Shown in pieces: positions 16,886-26,110 of a DNA stretch of 64,000 bases. Every line of letters begins with the position of its first letter. Position 1 is the first letter of the stretch. The position numbers and the translations under genes were made by a program. The stretch is taken from positions 41,440-105,439 of the forward strand of contig CAZPQQ010000003.1 of assembly GCA_964588665.1 (NCBI GenBank), given 5' to 3'. Source of the stretch: UBA2160 sp964588665. Lineage in GTDB: Bacteria; Chloroflexota; Dehalococcoidia; Lucifugimonadales; UBA1123. The notes beneath the pieces are model-generated. The model did not search any database. It saw only the letters and a program-made list of their open reading frames with translations, and was not told the origin of the DNA.

Positions 16886-17788
16886 GTGACCGATGTTCGC
16901 GTGTACACATGCGAAGGGCCAGTACAACGTCTTGACCGATTTCTGGCCGACAGATGCAGCGACTTATCGCGCTCCCGCATCAAACGTCTGATCGTGGACG
17001 GAAGCGTTTTGGTCGATTCTCGCCCATCCGACGCCGGTTACCGGGTGAGACCCGGGCAGGTCGTCAAATTGACCGTCCCGGAGCCAAACCCGTCTCACAT
17101 GCTTCCCCAGGACATCCCGATCGACGTGGTGTACGAGGACGAATGGTTGATGGTGGTCGACAAACCGGCCGGCCTGCCTGTCCATCCCGGACCGGGCCAT
17201 CCGGATTCAACACTCGTCAACGCCGTCCTGGGCATGCGCCCCCAAGTCGCCGAGGTTGGCGGCGTGATGAGGCCGGGACTCGTGCATCGGCTGGACATGG
17301 ACACCTCCGGGCTGATGGTCCTGGCGAAGACCGACGCCGCTCACAGCGTGTTGTCGGGCCAGATCAAGGCGCGCCAATTCACCAAAGGCTACACGGCGCT
17401 GGTCCACGGGGTGTTGTCGCCGCCGGAAGCTGTGATCGAAGCGCCCGTGGGCAGAGACCCTCGCGACCGCAAACGAATGGCTGTCGTCGACAACGGAAAG
17501 GACGCGACGACCGTGTACAAGACTTTGACGGCGTTCCCGAAGCACACCTTGGCCGAAGTAGCCCTGAAGACCGGACGCACTCACCAAATCCGGGTCCATT
17601 TCGCATCTATCGGCCACCCAATCGTCGGCGACGGCACGTACGGGAACCCTGCCCCGCGAATCGGACGGCATTTCCTGCATGCGCACAGGCTCGGTTTTCA
17701 GCACCCGGAGAGATCGGATTACGTGGAGTTCAGCTCGGGCTTGCCTGCGGAGCTGAGCGAATTCCTGGGCACGCTGCCAGCCGCTTGA
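16886..17788 (+). CDS. rluD: RluD-family 23S rRNA pseudouridine synthase
   Basis: 300 residues from GTG 16886. An N-terminal S4 RNA-binding domain (LDRFLADRCSDLSRSRIKRL, about 16-35) is followed by the catalytic domain with HRLDMDTSG, catalytic Asp137. KTGRTHQIRVHFA and GHPIVGDGTYG are typical of RluC/RluD enzymes. It isomerises uridines in 23S rRNA; the exact positions cannot be assigned by reading. Cotranscribed with lspA. Confidence 0.92.
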   Translation: MTDVRVYTCEGPVQRLDRFLADRCSDLSRSRIKRLIVDGSVLVDSRPSDAGYRVRPGQVVKLTVPEPNPSHMLPQDIPIDVVYEDEWLMVVDKPAGLPVHPGPGHPDSTLVNAVLGMRPQVAEVGGVMRPGLVHRLDMDTSGLMVLAKTDAAHSVLSGQIKARQFTKGYTALVHGVLSPPEAVIEAPVGRDPRDRKRMAVVDNGKDATTVYKTLTAFPKHTLAEVALKTGRTHQIRVHFASIGHPIVGDGTYGNPAPRIGRHFLHAHRLGFQHPERSDYVEFSSGLPAELSEFLGTLPAA

Positions 17789-17794
17789 CATTCA

Positions 17795-17814
17795 GCCGCC
17801 CCTGCCAGGGCGGC
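17795..17814. terminator. GC-rich hairpin after rluD
   Basis: GCCGCCCCTGCCAGGGCGGC has 7-bp perfect arms just after the rluD stop and before the convergent LamG gene. There is no clear T-run, so it may be a weak terminator or stabiliser. Confidence 0.35.
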
Positions 17815-17909
17815 CACTGTCTCCTGAGAGCCAGGCGGTTTGTGGATATGGGGTTGCCGGCGGTGCAGACGCCTTTGCCGCTTGCGAGAGATCTTCAAAT
17901 GGTCGTCTG

Positions 17910-19418
17910 CTAAGGCAAGTCCATTGCGGTGAGGCCAATCTGGTAAAGGTCAGCAACATCGGTCGCCGTCAATTCTTTGGGAACGACGAACGGGCCGACA
18001 GGTCCACCCGCCATCATGCCTTGGAAGGTCCAACCTCCCCCAACAACACTGCCAAGACTGGTCGGCAGGTCGCGATGTTCCATGGCGACGTATGACCTGC
18101 TGTCGGAGGCCGTACTGGGGACAACGGCGCCGTTAATGTAGAGCGTGGCGCCGTCCATGGCCGTGGGTCCTCCACCGCCATCGTACGTAGCAACCACGTG
18201 CAGCCACTCTTCCTCAGCAATAGCCGAAACAGTCCGTCTTCGAACCTGAACTCCTTCGCTGTCGTCAAAAATGTCAAACGTCAATGTGTCGCCGTCGTTC
18301 ACGAAAAACCACCATTCCCAGTCGCTGCTGGCGCCATCAAACCTGGAAAGGATGACTCGAGTGGTGGTGACGTTCGCCAGATTTATCCATGCACCGATGC
18401 TGAACGGCGAGTCGGCGACCCCGTCGCCAAAACTCCAGTGCGCAGCATCAGGAGTAAGGGCGTATTCGTCGCTGCCGTTCAGGGAAACCACAGGAATGAT
18501 TCCCTCGGAACTGGGTTGTGTATCGAAAAGATTCGGCGCTTCAGACCAATCAAACAGGTCATGAGCGGCTCCGACGGTCATGAACACATCATTGTCGAAC
18601 GCACTCAAATCGGGTGACCCGTCTGCGTTGTGGCAAACCTTTGCGCCGTTAAAAGGGAGGATGACTGAGCCCGGTCCAACTATTGTCTTCACAGCACCAT
18701 AGGTCGCGGTGATCGCGTCCGTGGATGTGGCCAACTCGTTCCATTGCGCCGTTTCGACCTCGACCGTGTAGCTCAGGCTGCTCCCTTGAGGAGCTTTCTG
18801 GAGGATCGACTGTTCGATGTCCATTCGAACGGTCGCACCAGGGTCGATCTGCTGGCACGGCGAAATGTTGGAAAGCGCAACATCTGCGTCGGGGGCGGAA
18901 TCCCCGCTGAGGTCCAGCGACAAGACATCGCTGGACGTGGCGACGTTGATGGCGGAAAAGGATCCATCAACGGTGACTCGCCTGACTCTAACCGGGACGC
19001 TGCCGGTGTTGGTGTAATCCAGCCAGGTTGTGCAATTGTACCCTGGGTATACGTTGTCTTTCGTGACCGATACGGTGCTAGCTGAGACAACAGTGGTCGA
19101 ACACCTCCCGACATCCTTGTCCGAGTGATCTTTCGGGTCGGCTCCCGTGCCCGCCGGATCCGCGCTGCTGGATGTGGACCAACCGTCGAAGAGTTGCACG
19201 TTGAAGGCGTTGTCATCCTCGTCGTCGAATCCCGCCTGATTCACGATGCCGTCGTCGTCGGTAAACGCATCGACGACCTCAAGACTGACGTGGCCGGTGT
19301 TGACCGTGCCGCCAACATCCAACGCGCCGGTCCAGACGCCAAAGCCAGTGCCAATGACGGCGACTCCGGCAATAAGCGTCATGACCATCAAACTCAATTT
19401 TGTGAATTCGCGATTCAT
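17910..19418 (-). CDS. Exported protein with TasA/camelysin-like N-terminus and LamG-like domain
   Basis: 502 residues. The N-terminus has a membrane segment (SLMVMTLIAGVAVIGTGFGVW) followed by GGTVNTGHVSLEV, the layout of SipW-dependent signal peptides of TasA/camelysin-type fibre proteins. Residues about 30-240 form a beta-rich domain with paired Cys (VGRCST, GYNCTTW, SPCQQI). The end (about 310-495) looks like a concanavalin/LamG domain: FSIGAWINLANVTT, EEEWLHVVATYDGGG, GATLYINGA. It is a clear paralog of the amber-interrupted gene at 22131-22871 (shared SSSADP, DKDVG, CQQIDP, AQWNEL). The signal peptidase gene lies about 100 nt upstream. Inferred role: a secreted surface or matrix protein binding carbohydrate or other ligands. 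Confidence 0.8.
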   Translation of the reverse strand: MNREFTKLSLMVMTLIAGVAVIGTGFGVWTGALDVGGTVNTGHVSLEVVDAFTDDDGIVNQAGFDDEDDNAFNVQLFDGWSTSSSADPAGTGADPKDHSDKDVGRCSTTVVSASTVSVTKDNVYPGYNCTTWLDYTNTGSVPVRVRRVTVDGSFSAINVATSSDVLSLDLSGDSAPDADVALSNISPCQQIDPGATVRMDIEQSILQKAPQGSSLSYTVEVETAQWNELATSTDAITATYGAVKTIVGPGSVILPFNGAKVCHNADGSPDLSAFDNDVFMTVGAAHDLFDWSEAPNLFDTQPSSEGIIPVVSLNGSDEYALTPDAAHWSFGDGVADSPFSIGAWINLANVTTTRVILSRFDGASSDWEWWFFVNDGDTLTFDIFDDSEGVQVRRRTVSAIAEEEWLHVVATYDGGGGPTAMDGATLYINGAVVPSTASDSRSYVAMEHRDLPTSLGSVVGGGWTFQGMMAGGPVGPFVVPKELTATDVADLYQIGLTAMDLP

Positions 19419-19519
19419 CTAAATCGGTTCCTCAGGATATCGATCGCCTGCATTACAAACACGGGCCCACGACGAATTGACAAAGGTATACTTCAAACGC
19501 TCGCTTCACGGAACATCGG

Positions 19520-20821
19520 TTAATTCAAGCCTCCGTTCATCCAGATGGTTATCCAACCGATCTTCGGCACCCGCGCGATGACTACTCCGGTCAGTTCGTC
19601 GACCGTGAGGGTTGCCCTATCCGTCGCGTTGTTTGCGTCTCCCTTGGTGGTCAACGCCAGTCCATCGGATGTCGTCTGCATGCTGACGATGCGGTGCACG
19701 ATGTCGATCCCGGAGCGACGGTACTTCACCACGTCGCCAACGGCCAGCTCGTCGGCCGACACCGGTTTCGTGACAACCACGTCCCCAATGCCAATGACGG
19801 GCGACATGCTGCCGGTGATGACCGCCATCGATTTGTAACCGAAGACCCCTACGTTCAGCAGAACGACCACCAAAACCAACGCCGACATGACAAACGTGGC
19901 GCCCGTAAGAAGCGGGCGGAGGAAGCCGGATCGATTAGGCGATTCGCTGGCGATTTTGTCGTCGACCCGTCGACTAGATTCCGTGGTTGCGGCGCCTGAT
20001 TGCAAAACAAAGAAGCCGAACATCGGCCCAAACAGGCCTGCCAGTCCGAAAGCGGTCCAGGTCAGGTCTGGCAGGACCGGCGAACCCCACTCGAATCCCA
20101 TGATGACGCCGCGGAACGCGATTGCCGCCACCGGTCCGCCCAAGAAGGCCAACAACGTGGTCAGGAGGCTCTGTGCCAGGTTGGGCACCAGCGTGAAGCC
20201 CAAGAATTCGAATATCTTGTCGGGGTTGCCTAGCGTGAGGAATCTGGCGGGCGGAATGAGCACCAAAGCGTACAGTATAACGACCAAACCTACGCCCGCG
20301 AAGATGCCCCTCTTGCCGAAAACGCTGACGCGATAAGAGCGACTGATCTCCATCCCGAGCAACAAGGAGGTCACGTAGAACATGTTCGTCGCTATGCCCA
20401 AGACGTTGGAGGCGTAGGGGCTCTCACCGAAACCCAACAGCAGCCCCGCAATGATGAACACGGCGACCTGGAACGCCCCTACGACGAGGCTTACGCCCAG
20501 CAGTTTCGTGGTGAACGTCAGGTGGATAAGTCCCTCTCGACGCGCCATCAGGAATGTCGGGCCGGCGAGCAACAGCCAAGTGATCGGTACGATCACCTGC
20601 GTTGCGAACCGAGCATCGACGCGGCCTGGCAAGTAGTAGTGCGAGTTGACGTACAACATCGCCAACATGCCCAGCACCAATATCCAGGGCCTTGTCATCA
20701 CAAGGGCGAACGCCTTGCTCATGCTTGACCCAGCCACGGCGCCGATCTTCGTTGGCGCCTCGGCAGGCATCCCAGGGGCGGTATGTAACTCCGCGCTGTC
20801 GTATTGCATGGTGGCTTTCAA
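19520..20821 (-). CDS. SipW/ER-type signal peptidase I fused to a multi-helix membrane domain
   Basis: About 433 residues from TTG 20821, which follows AGAGGTGAATCCC. ATG 20809 is the alternative. The first two thirds carry about eight predicted transmembrane helices of unrecognised family. The C-terminal third is a signal peptidase I domain: a membrane anchor, Ser in AVITGSMSPVIGIGDVV, then GDVVKYRRSGIDIVHRIV, where a His replaces the usual bacterial catalytic Lys as in SipW and eukaryotic/archaeal enzymes, then TKGDANNATD. SipW-type peptidases process TasA-like fibre subunits. Flanking genes encode exactly such N-termini, so these are its likely substrates. The N-terminal fusion is unusual compared with the roughly 190-residue SipW. 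Confidence 0.82.
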   Translation of the reverse strand: MKATMQYDSAELHTAPGMPAEAPTKIGAVAGSSMSKAFALVMTRPWILVLGMLAMLYVNSHYYLPGRVDARFATQVIVPITWLLLAGPTFLMARREGLIHLTFTTKLLGVSLVVGAFQVAVFIIAGLLLGFGESPYASNVLGIATNMFYVTSLLLGMEISRSYRVSVFGKRGIFAGVGLVVILYALVLIPPARFLTLGNPDKIFEFLGFTLVPNLAQSLLTTLLAFLGGPVAAIAFRGVIMGFEWGSPVLPDLTWTAFGLAGLFGPMFGFFVLQSGAATTESSRRVDDKIASESPNRSGFLRPLLTGATFVMSALVLVVVLLNVGVFGYKSMAVITGSMSPVIGIGDVVVTKPVSADELAVGDVVKYRRSGIDIVHRIVSMQTTSDGLALTTKGDANNATDRATLTVDELTGVVIARVPKIGWITIWMNGGLN

Positions 20822-20938
20822 GGGATTCACCTCTTCCTGATTCCGTCTCTTCAAACTGACTAACTGCCGAAACCTTCTGGATTCTCATCCGGTGGGCCAT
20901 TTGGCGGCCCCAAAACGCTTGACCTTAAATCGCGAGAA

Positions 20939-21963
20939 TCATCGGCCTGTCCCCGTTTTCGATCGCGTACCGTGCCCTGTTCCGGTTCCTGANNNNNNNN
21001 NNNNNNNNNNNNNNNNNNNNNNNNNNNNNNNNNNNNNNNNNNNNNNNNNNNNNNNNNNNNNNNNNNNNNNNNNNNNNNNNNNNNNNNNNNNNCCGTGCCC
21101 TGTTCCGGTTCCTGACCCCGTCCCGGTTCCTGTTCCCGTTCCCGTTTCGCAATCCGGGTCGTCCGCACCGTGCAGGTTGACCGACTCAGCCAGATGTTTT
21201 GCGTGCTCGAGCTCAGCTTTGCTCGCGTCCGGGTCCCCAAGAGTCGTCTCCACCTGGTCGATCAAATCTTCGAAGGTCATGTCCCCGTTCCCGTCTCCGG
21301 TCGTGTCTATGTTGTCTGTGGCTGCAACTGCCCCGTTTGCGAAATTCAGCCACGCGGCAAGTGTCTGGGCCAGCGCCTTGTCGAAGGCTTTGTCGCGCTT
21401 GCTATCCCGAGATCCGGACTTGGATCGAGATGAACCGCTGCCGGCGCTCCCGTTGCGTCCTGTGCCACCCTTCTTCCCGCTTCCCGAACCCTTTCCGCTG
21501 CCTGAGCCATTTTTCGTTTTCTTGCCTGTGCCCGTGCTGGCCGTGGAGCCCTCACTGGGCGTGGAGCCATTGGGTTCACCTTGGCCGGTCCCACCTCCGC
21601 GTCCACCGTACCGGCCGTCAAGAACCAGGAGGGCATCAGAGATTCCGCTGAGCGCGAACTCTTCGTCGAATATGCCGCTGCTCGATCGAACTATCGCAAG
21701 GAAACCAAGCAATTCTGCTTCGTCATATTGAGTGGCGCATTGCCATTGAATGCATGCTTCCAGAAACCCAGGCTTCTCGCGCATTCGCCGTCTTCCTGGT
21801 GCGCGATGGTGACGTTCACCGTCAGGAACTGGGACCATAACCCCGACCCGATGCCAATACTGCCGATAGCCAGCATCAACAACAACGTTACGGCTGCCAT
21901 CATGCCCACGCCGTAAACACCGTTCGGTCGAGGTCTCCAGATCGGGCGCCATCGCTTCTTCAC
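20939..21963 (-). pseudogene. Exported GFWK-motif, Gly/Ser/Thr-rich protein; frameshifted and interrupted by a scaffold gap
   Basis: ATG 21963 opens a frame with a signal-type membrane segment (MMAAVTLLLMLAIGSIGIGSGLW), the LTVNVTIAH stretch and CARSLGFWKHAF. It stops at 21691. The continuing homologous sequence (DEAELLGFLAIV...ALSGISDALLVLDG) is in another frame, so a one-base shift lies at about 21710-21745. The second frame continues through a Gly/Ser/Lys linker and LAQTLAAWLNFANGAV, and enters a Thr-Gly repeat running into 100 N. GFWK...AELL...LNFANGA is a recurring arrangement in exported bacterial proteins of unknown role. The frameshift could be a sequencing error. The end at 20939 depends on the unknown true gap length. 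Confidence 0.65.
20993..21092. other. Scaffold gap of exactly 100 N
   Basis: Both edges carry the same CCGTGCCCTGTTCCGGTTCC sequence followed by TGA, so the gap sits in a tandem repeat coding for Thr-Gly units. The round length indicates a placeholder, not a measured size. Confidence 0.95.
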
Positions 21964-22130
21964 AAACCGCCGGTCCTATCCGTCAGTCGTGGCCGGCCCA
22001 CCACCGGCTTGAAGCCGAGGGCCAGCCACGATGTCTTTCTGAAGTCAGGCTTATGCCAGGTCGCGAGATAAGTCGGACGCGACCCAGTACATTCACAAGG
22101 AGTGCATCAGGTCCTCGTTCGAGGAGCGAC

Positions 22131-22871
22131 CTAACCGCCGGTGAAGACGCACTCGTCTCCGACGACGCTGCTTCCAAGCTCGTTCCACTGCGCCATCTCG
22201 ACATCGACTGTGTACATGAGCACAGCGTTCTGCGGCGCGTCCTGGAGAATGTGCTGGTCGATGTCCATGCGGACAGTCTCGAAGGGGTCGATCTGCTGAC
22301 ATAGCTCGAAGCCGGTCACCTGGATCTCGACATCGTCGCCCCCGATGCCGTCCAAGTCCAGCCCGACAATTGGGGTGCTGGTTCCGAACGGAGCGATGAG
22401 CACCGGGGAGGATGTGCCAACCACGAGCATGATGCTCTTGACTTTGACTGGGATAGAACCCAGGTTCTTGACATCCATCCACGCCGTGCAATGGTAGCTG
22501 GGGTAGACGTCGGTCTTGACGATGTCCACCGTTTGCGGCGACCCAACGGCGGCGTTGCAGATCCCGACGTCTTTGTCGTAACGGCTCTTCGGATCGGGCC
22601 CTGACGCTGAAGGATCTGCGCTGCTCAACGGTCCCTAGGCATCGTAAATGACCGGGGTGGTGCTTGTGTCGAAGCTGTCGAACAGCGGGTCGTCAATCAC
22701 GCCGTCGTCGTCGGTGAACGCCAGCGTGTACTCCAGGTTGACGGTACCGGTGTTGATCGTTTCGCCTACCGTCAACACCTGGGTCCACAGACCGAAGCCC
22801 ATGCCCATGACGGCGACGGCGCTGGTCAGGACCATCAACACGATTCCTAATTTCGCAAAACCTTTGTGCAT
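22131..22871 (-). pseudogene. TasA/camelysin-like exported protein with in-frame amber codon
   Basis: ATG 22871 starts a signal-type N-terminus (GIVLMVLTSAVAVMGMGFGLW, then GETINTGTVNLEY), which stops at TAG 22635-22637. The same frame then continues to 22131 with SSADPSASGPDPKSRYDKDVG, matching the LamG-bearing paralog. Aligned, the paralog reads FDGWSTSSSADP where this gene reads YDA-stop-GPLSSADP, so the stop falls on the Trp and a single TGG-to-TAG change explains it. Without the stop the protein would be about 246 residues, with CQQIDPFETVRMDID and AQWNEL conserved. It may be a recent pseudogene, a base-call error, or rare read-through. First gene of the SipW-type cluster. Confidence 0.75.
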
Positions 22872-23510
22872 TGCCTGTCCTCCTCTGTTTGACGGTTTCT
22901 AGCCCGCCAATAACGATGCTCCCTGACGGCGCCAATGACGCGATTTCGCCGCGCTGCCATAATGGATCAGCCCCATGCAGTGACTGCAACACTCATCAGT
23001 CCCCTTGCGATGAATGCCGGCCATCTCTGCCAAGCCAACCCGTCGATCCTCGACTGCCCTTAACAGGCGATGTCACACGCCGATTACGGCTGCGAGCCGT
23101 GGCCGGTCACCCGCGACGTCAAGACCAGTTCATGGATGACGCCGTCGATCGGGTCGACACCGGCTCCATTCCATTCAAGAACAACATGGTGAACATTGCG
23201 GTGAAAATGAGGTATACGTTTGGTGAGGACAAAGAATTCAGGCGAGACGGCTTGGCATCCGGACACCAATTCTGGCGCCGCGACCGTGGGTGGGACGATG
23301 TGTGGCGGCGGGATGTCTGGGTGAACGACGGCGCACATCGAGCGTGGCGCTCAGCAGCGGCGGTAAGGGTCGGGTACAGATGTACGCAGGCGCGAGGCGG
23401 ATCGGTGTCGAGATCGGGGGGTGAAGCCTTAGACGAGTGAGGCGGGTCGACCTATGCTGAGGCCGAGTTACTTGCTCGAACGGCGATAGCCATTGTGCGG
23501 CCGGACCGCG
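22872..23510. other. Intergenic region without recognised gene
   Basis: About 640 bp between the SipW-type cluster and znuB. Open frames on both strands (for example 22871-23440 plus, 23084-23338 minus) show no recognisable domain, signal or ribosome-binding site. I see no RNA gene or repeat. The promoter of the exported-protein cluster should lie near 22880-22960. Confidence 0.5.
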
Positions 23511-24341
23511 TCATGCCTCCCGGAGCAGGCGACGGAGCCTTCCAAGGACCGGAGGTATAGCGATCGACAGGATCAGGACACCAACGGATGTCAGCACTAT
23601 AGCGCCGCCCGCGGCAACGTTCGTGTAGAACGCGATGGTCAATCCCGCGAGCGCGCTGCCCACGCCAACAGCGACACCGCCTAGAAGGGCGACCTTCAAT
23701 CCGGTCGCGAATCTCAGGCTGACCATCACTGGCACCACGATCAGAGCGCCCACCAAGAGCACTCCCACGACCCGCATCGAAAGCGTGATTGTCGCTCCGG
23801 TTAGGATGGCCAACGCCAGGTTGACTCGGAACACGTGCACGCCGTTGGACCTTGCCAGATCGGTGTCGAACGAGCTCTGCGACAGCTCCGAGTAGAACGC
23901 CAGGACGAAGCCGACGACGATCACGGTCAAACCCGCCAGAAGCCATAGATCGGTCGAGGTCACCGTAAGGATGCTTCCGAACAGATACGCGAACAGATCG
24001 ACGTTGAATCCCTCGGCAAGGCTGATGACGACGACTGCGACGGCCAATGCCGAGTACAGGACCACTGCCAGAGCGGCGTCGCCGGGCATCCACCTTCGGA
24101 GCCGGACTGTTTCGATCGCGACGGCCGCCACCGCGGTTGCGCCGAGTCCCGCGATCGGCGGGTACGTTCGCGTCAACAGGCCTATCGCCACTCCGGTGAG
24201 GGCGACATGGGATAGGCTGTCGGAGATCATTGCGAGCCTTCGCAGGACGAGGAACAGACCGAGCGCGGGGGCAAGCCCTCCGACAAGAACTCCGCCTATG
24301 AAGGCCTTGATCATGAAGTCGTACTGAAAAATCTCAGGCAT
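23511..24341 (-). CDS. znuB: Zinc ABC transporter permease
   Basis: 276 residues, about eight to nine transmembrane helices, ABC-3 family (metal permeases). The opening FMIKAFIGGVLVGGLAPALGLFLVLRRLAMISDSLSHVAL is diagnostic, with the conserved SDSLSH segment. It forms the channel for Zn(2+), or possibly Mn(2+), brought by ZnuA and energised by ZnuC. It lies 23 nt after znuC. Confidence 0.92.
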   Translation of the reverse strand: MPEIFQYDFMIKAFIGGVLVGGLAPALGLFLVLRRLAMISDSLSHVALTGVAIGLLTRTYPPIAGLGATAVAAVAIETVRLRRWMPGDAALAVVLYSALAVAVVVISLAEGFNVDLFAYLFGSILTVTSTDLWLLAGLTVIVVGFVLAFYSELSQSSFDTDLARSNGVHVFRVNLALAILTGATITLSMRVVGVLLVGALIVVPVMVSLRFATGLKVALLGGVAVGVGSALAGLTIAFYTNVAAGGAIVLTSVGVLILSIAIPPVLGRLRRLLREA

Positions 24342-24364
24342 CGGTTCTCCGGCTCACTCCAACG

Positions 24365-25153
24365 TTAGCGATGTTCATGCATCAGATCGTGTAGCAGCAC
24401 GTCCATTGGCAGGCCGTAGAGATCGGATATCTCTTTTTGCGTCATATGATGAGGGGGGCCGTGGAACACCACGGTGCGGTTGATGCAGGCAACTGTTTTC
24501 GCCTCCCGAAGAACGGCGCCGATATCGTGAGACACCATAACGATGGTGATCCCCTGTTCGGCGTTCAGCCGCCTCAACACGGAGTAGAGTTGCTCCTGAC
24601 CCGCGGCATCGACGCCGGCTTCGGGCTCGTCCAGCATGAGCAATTTCGGTCGTCTGACGAGGCTCCGGGCGATCAGCGCGCGCTGTTGCTGGCCCACCGA
24701 TACGGCCGAAATCCGGCGGTCCGCCAGATCCTCGATGCCAACGACCTCGAGGCTCCGCTCCACCACTTCCTGACGACCGCGCCTCCAGAATCCGAAAGGA
24801 TCGAACCCCTTATAGAGGCCATGCGCAACAATCTCCCGCACCGTCGCCGGAAACTGTGTGTGGATGCCGTCCATCGTTTGCGGCACGTATCCGACCATGT
24901 CCCACCGGTCGAACTTGGCCGCGGGCACGCCGAACAGCCGGATCTCCCCTGCCGTCGGATTCGCCAGACCCAATGCGAGCCGGACGAGGGTCGTCTTCCC
25001 GCTGCCGTTGGGGCCCATCACGGCGAAGAAGTCGCCTTCCTCGACAGTGAAACTCACGTTCGAGAGCGCGTCGACCGACCCGTACCGGTACGTAACGTTG
25101 CTGAACTCCAGGCAGCTTGAGTCTAGGGACGCCTTCGGTTGTGTCACGGGCAC
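24365..25153 (-). CDS. znuC: Zinc ABC transporter ATP-binding protein
   Basis: 262 residues. Walker A GPNGSGKTT near residues 53-61, signature SVGQQQR (an LSGGQ variant), Walker B LLMLDEPEAGVD and switch SHD are present. The C-terminus ends with DVLLHDLMHEHR. Its start overlaps the znuA stop by 10 nt. Confidence 0.92.
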   Translation of the reverse strand: MPVTQPKASLDSSCLEFSNVTYRYGSVDALSNVSFTVEEGDFFAVMGPNGSGKTTLVRLALGLANPTAGEIRLFGVPAAKFDRWDMVGYVPQTMDGIHTQFPATVREIVAHGLYKGFDPFGFWRRGRQEVVERSLEVVGIEDLADRRISAVSVGQQQRALIARSLVRRPKLLMLDEPEAGVDAAGQEQLYSVLRRLNAEQGITIVMVSHDIGAVLREAKTVACINRTVVFHGPPHHMTQKEISDLYGLPMDVLLHDLMHEHR

Positions 25154-26109
25154 TCCAATGCCGTTCGCAGCGATGTCAGGTTCTCTCTCATTATGTCCAG
25201 GTAGGTGTCACCCTCCGACGCCTGGTTCGGAGTCAAAGATTCGAGAGGGTGCAATTTCAACACCTCCACGTCGATCTCCGCGGCGATCGTTTCGGGCAAA
25301 CCGCGGGTCGACATGGTTTCGGACATCACATATTTCACGCCCGTCGATTTGATGTCTTGGGTTAGCTGCGCGAGCTTAGCTGGCGACGGCTCGGCCTCAG
25401 GGGTCAGTCCTGACACGGACACTTGCACCAGCGCGTACCTGGCCGCCAGGTGACCGAAAGCCGCGTGCGACGTCACGAACGTGCTTAGCCCGCAATCGTC
25501 CAGACCGGCTACGAACTCGTCATGGAGCGCGTCCAAGTCCGCCAGCGCCGATTCGGCGTTCTGCCGGAACTCCGTCGCATGGGACGGCGCGACAGTCGAC
25601 AGCGTTTCGTCGATGGCCAACACCTGCTCTCGGGCCAACAGCGGGTCCAACCAGAAATGAGGATCCGAGACCTCTGAGCGTTCGGCCAGAGCCAATCCAA
25701 GCTCCACCACTGCTATCTCGGGATCATCCAAACTCGATATTGCTCTGTCCATCCACGGCTCGAATCCGAGTCCGTTGTAGATGACGAGGTCAGCCTTGCT
25801 CATGAGACGCATGTCTCCCGTCAAGGGCTCAAAGTCGTGGGCTTCGACGCCCGGCCCGACGAGGTTGACGACGTCGACGAGGTCGCCGCCAACGCGGGTC
25901 GTGAAGTATTCCAGCGGATACAGCGTGGTCACGACCAGCAGCTCTCGGTCGTTCTGCCCTGAGTCGACGTCCGACGACCCGCATGCCGCGGCCGAAAACA
26001 CCGCGAACGAAATACACGCGAGCGTGAAGCGGAGAGTGAATCCTCGCTTATTGATACGATGTCTCAATATCGGCCAAAGTCCGATGATCGTTGACTTCCA
26101 TGTGGTCAT
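25144..26109 (-). CDS. znuA: Zinc-binding substrate-binding lipoprotein
   Basis: 321 residues with lipobox SAAAC (Cys43). Cluster A-I metal-binding protein: predicted ligands His91 (GVEAHDFEP), His151 (DPHFWLDP), His215 (SHAAFGH) and acidic Glu264 (SETMSTR). The His-rich loop found in many ZnuA proteins is absent, so manganese cannot be ruled out, but the adjacent Fur-family gene with abundant His favours zinc. It begins one base after the regulator's stop codon. Confidence 0.9.
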   Translation of the reverse strand: MTTWKSTIIGLWPILRHRINKRGFTLRFTLACISFAVFSAAACGSSDVDSGQNDRELLVVTTLYPLEYFTTRVGGDLVDVVNLVGPGVEAHDFEPLTGDMRLMSKADLVIYNGLGFEPWMDRAISSLDDPEIAVVELGLALAERSEVSDPHFWLDPLLAREQVLAIDETLSTVAPSHATEFRQNAESALADLDALHDEFVAGLDDCGLSTFVTSHAAFGHLAARYALVQVSVSGLTPEAEPSPAKLAQLTQDIKSTGVKYVMSETMSTRGLPETIAAEIDVEVLKLHPLESLTPNQASEGDTYLDIMRENLTSLRTALECP

Positions 26110-26110
26110 A

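Noticed and set aside
22871..23440. 189-codon plus-strand frame in the gap before znuB
   Set aside because: No ribosome-binding site, low-complexity translation without domains; starts within the opposite gene's 5' end.
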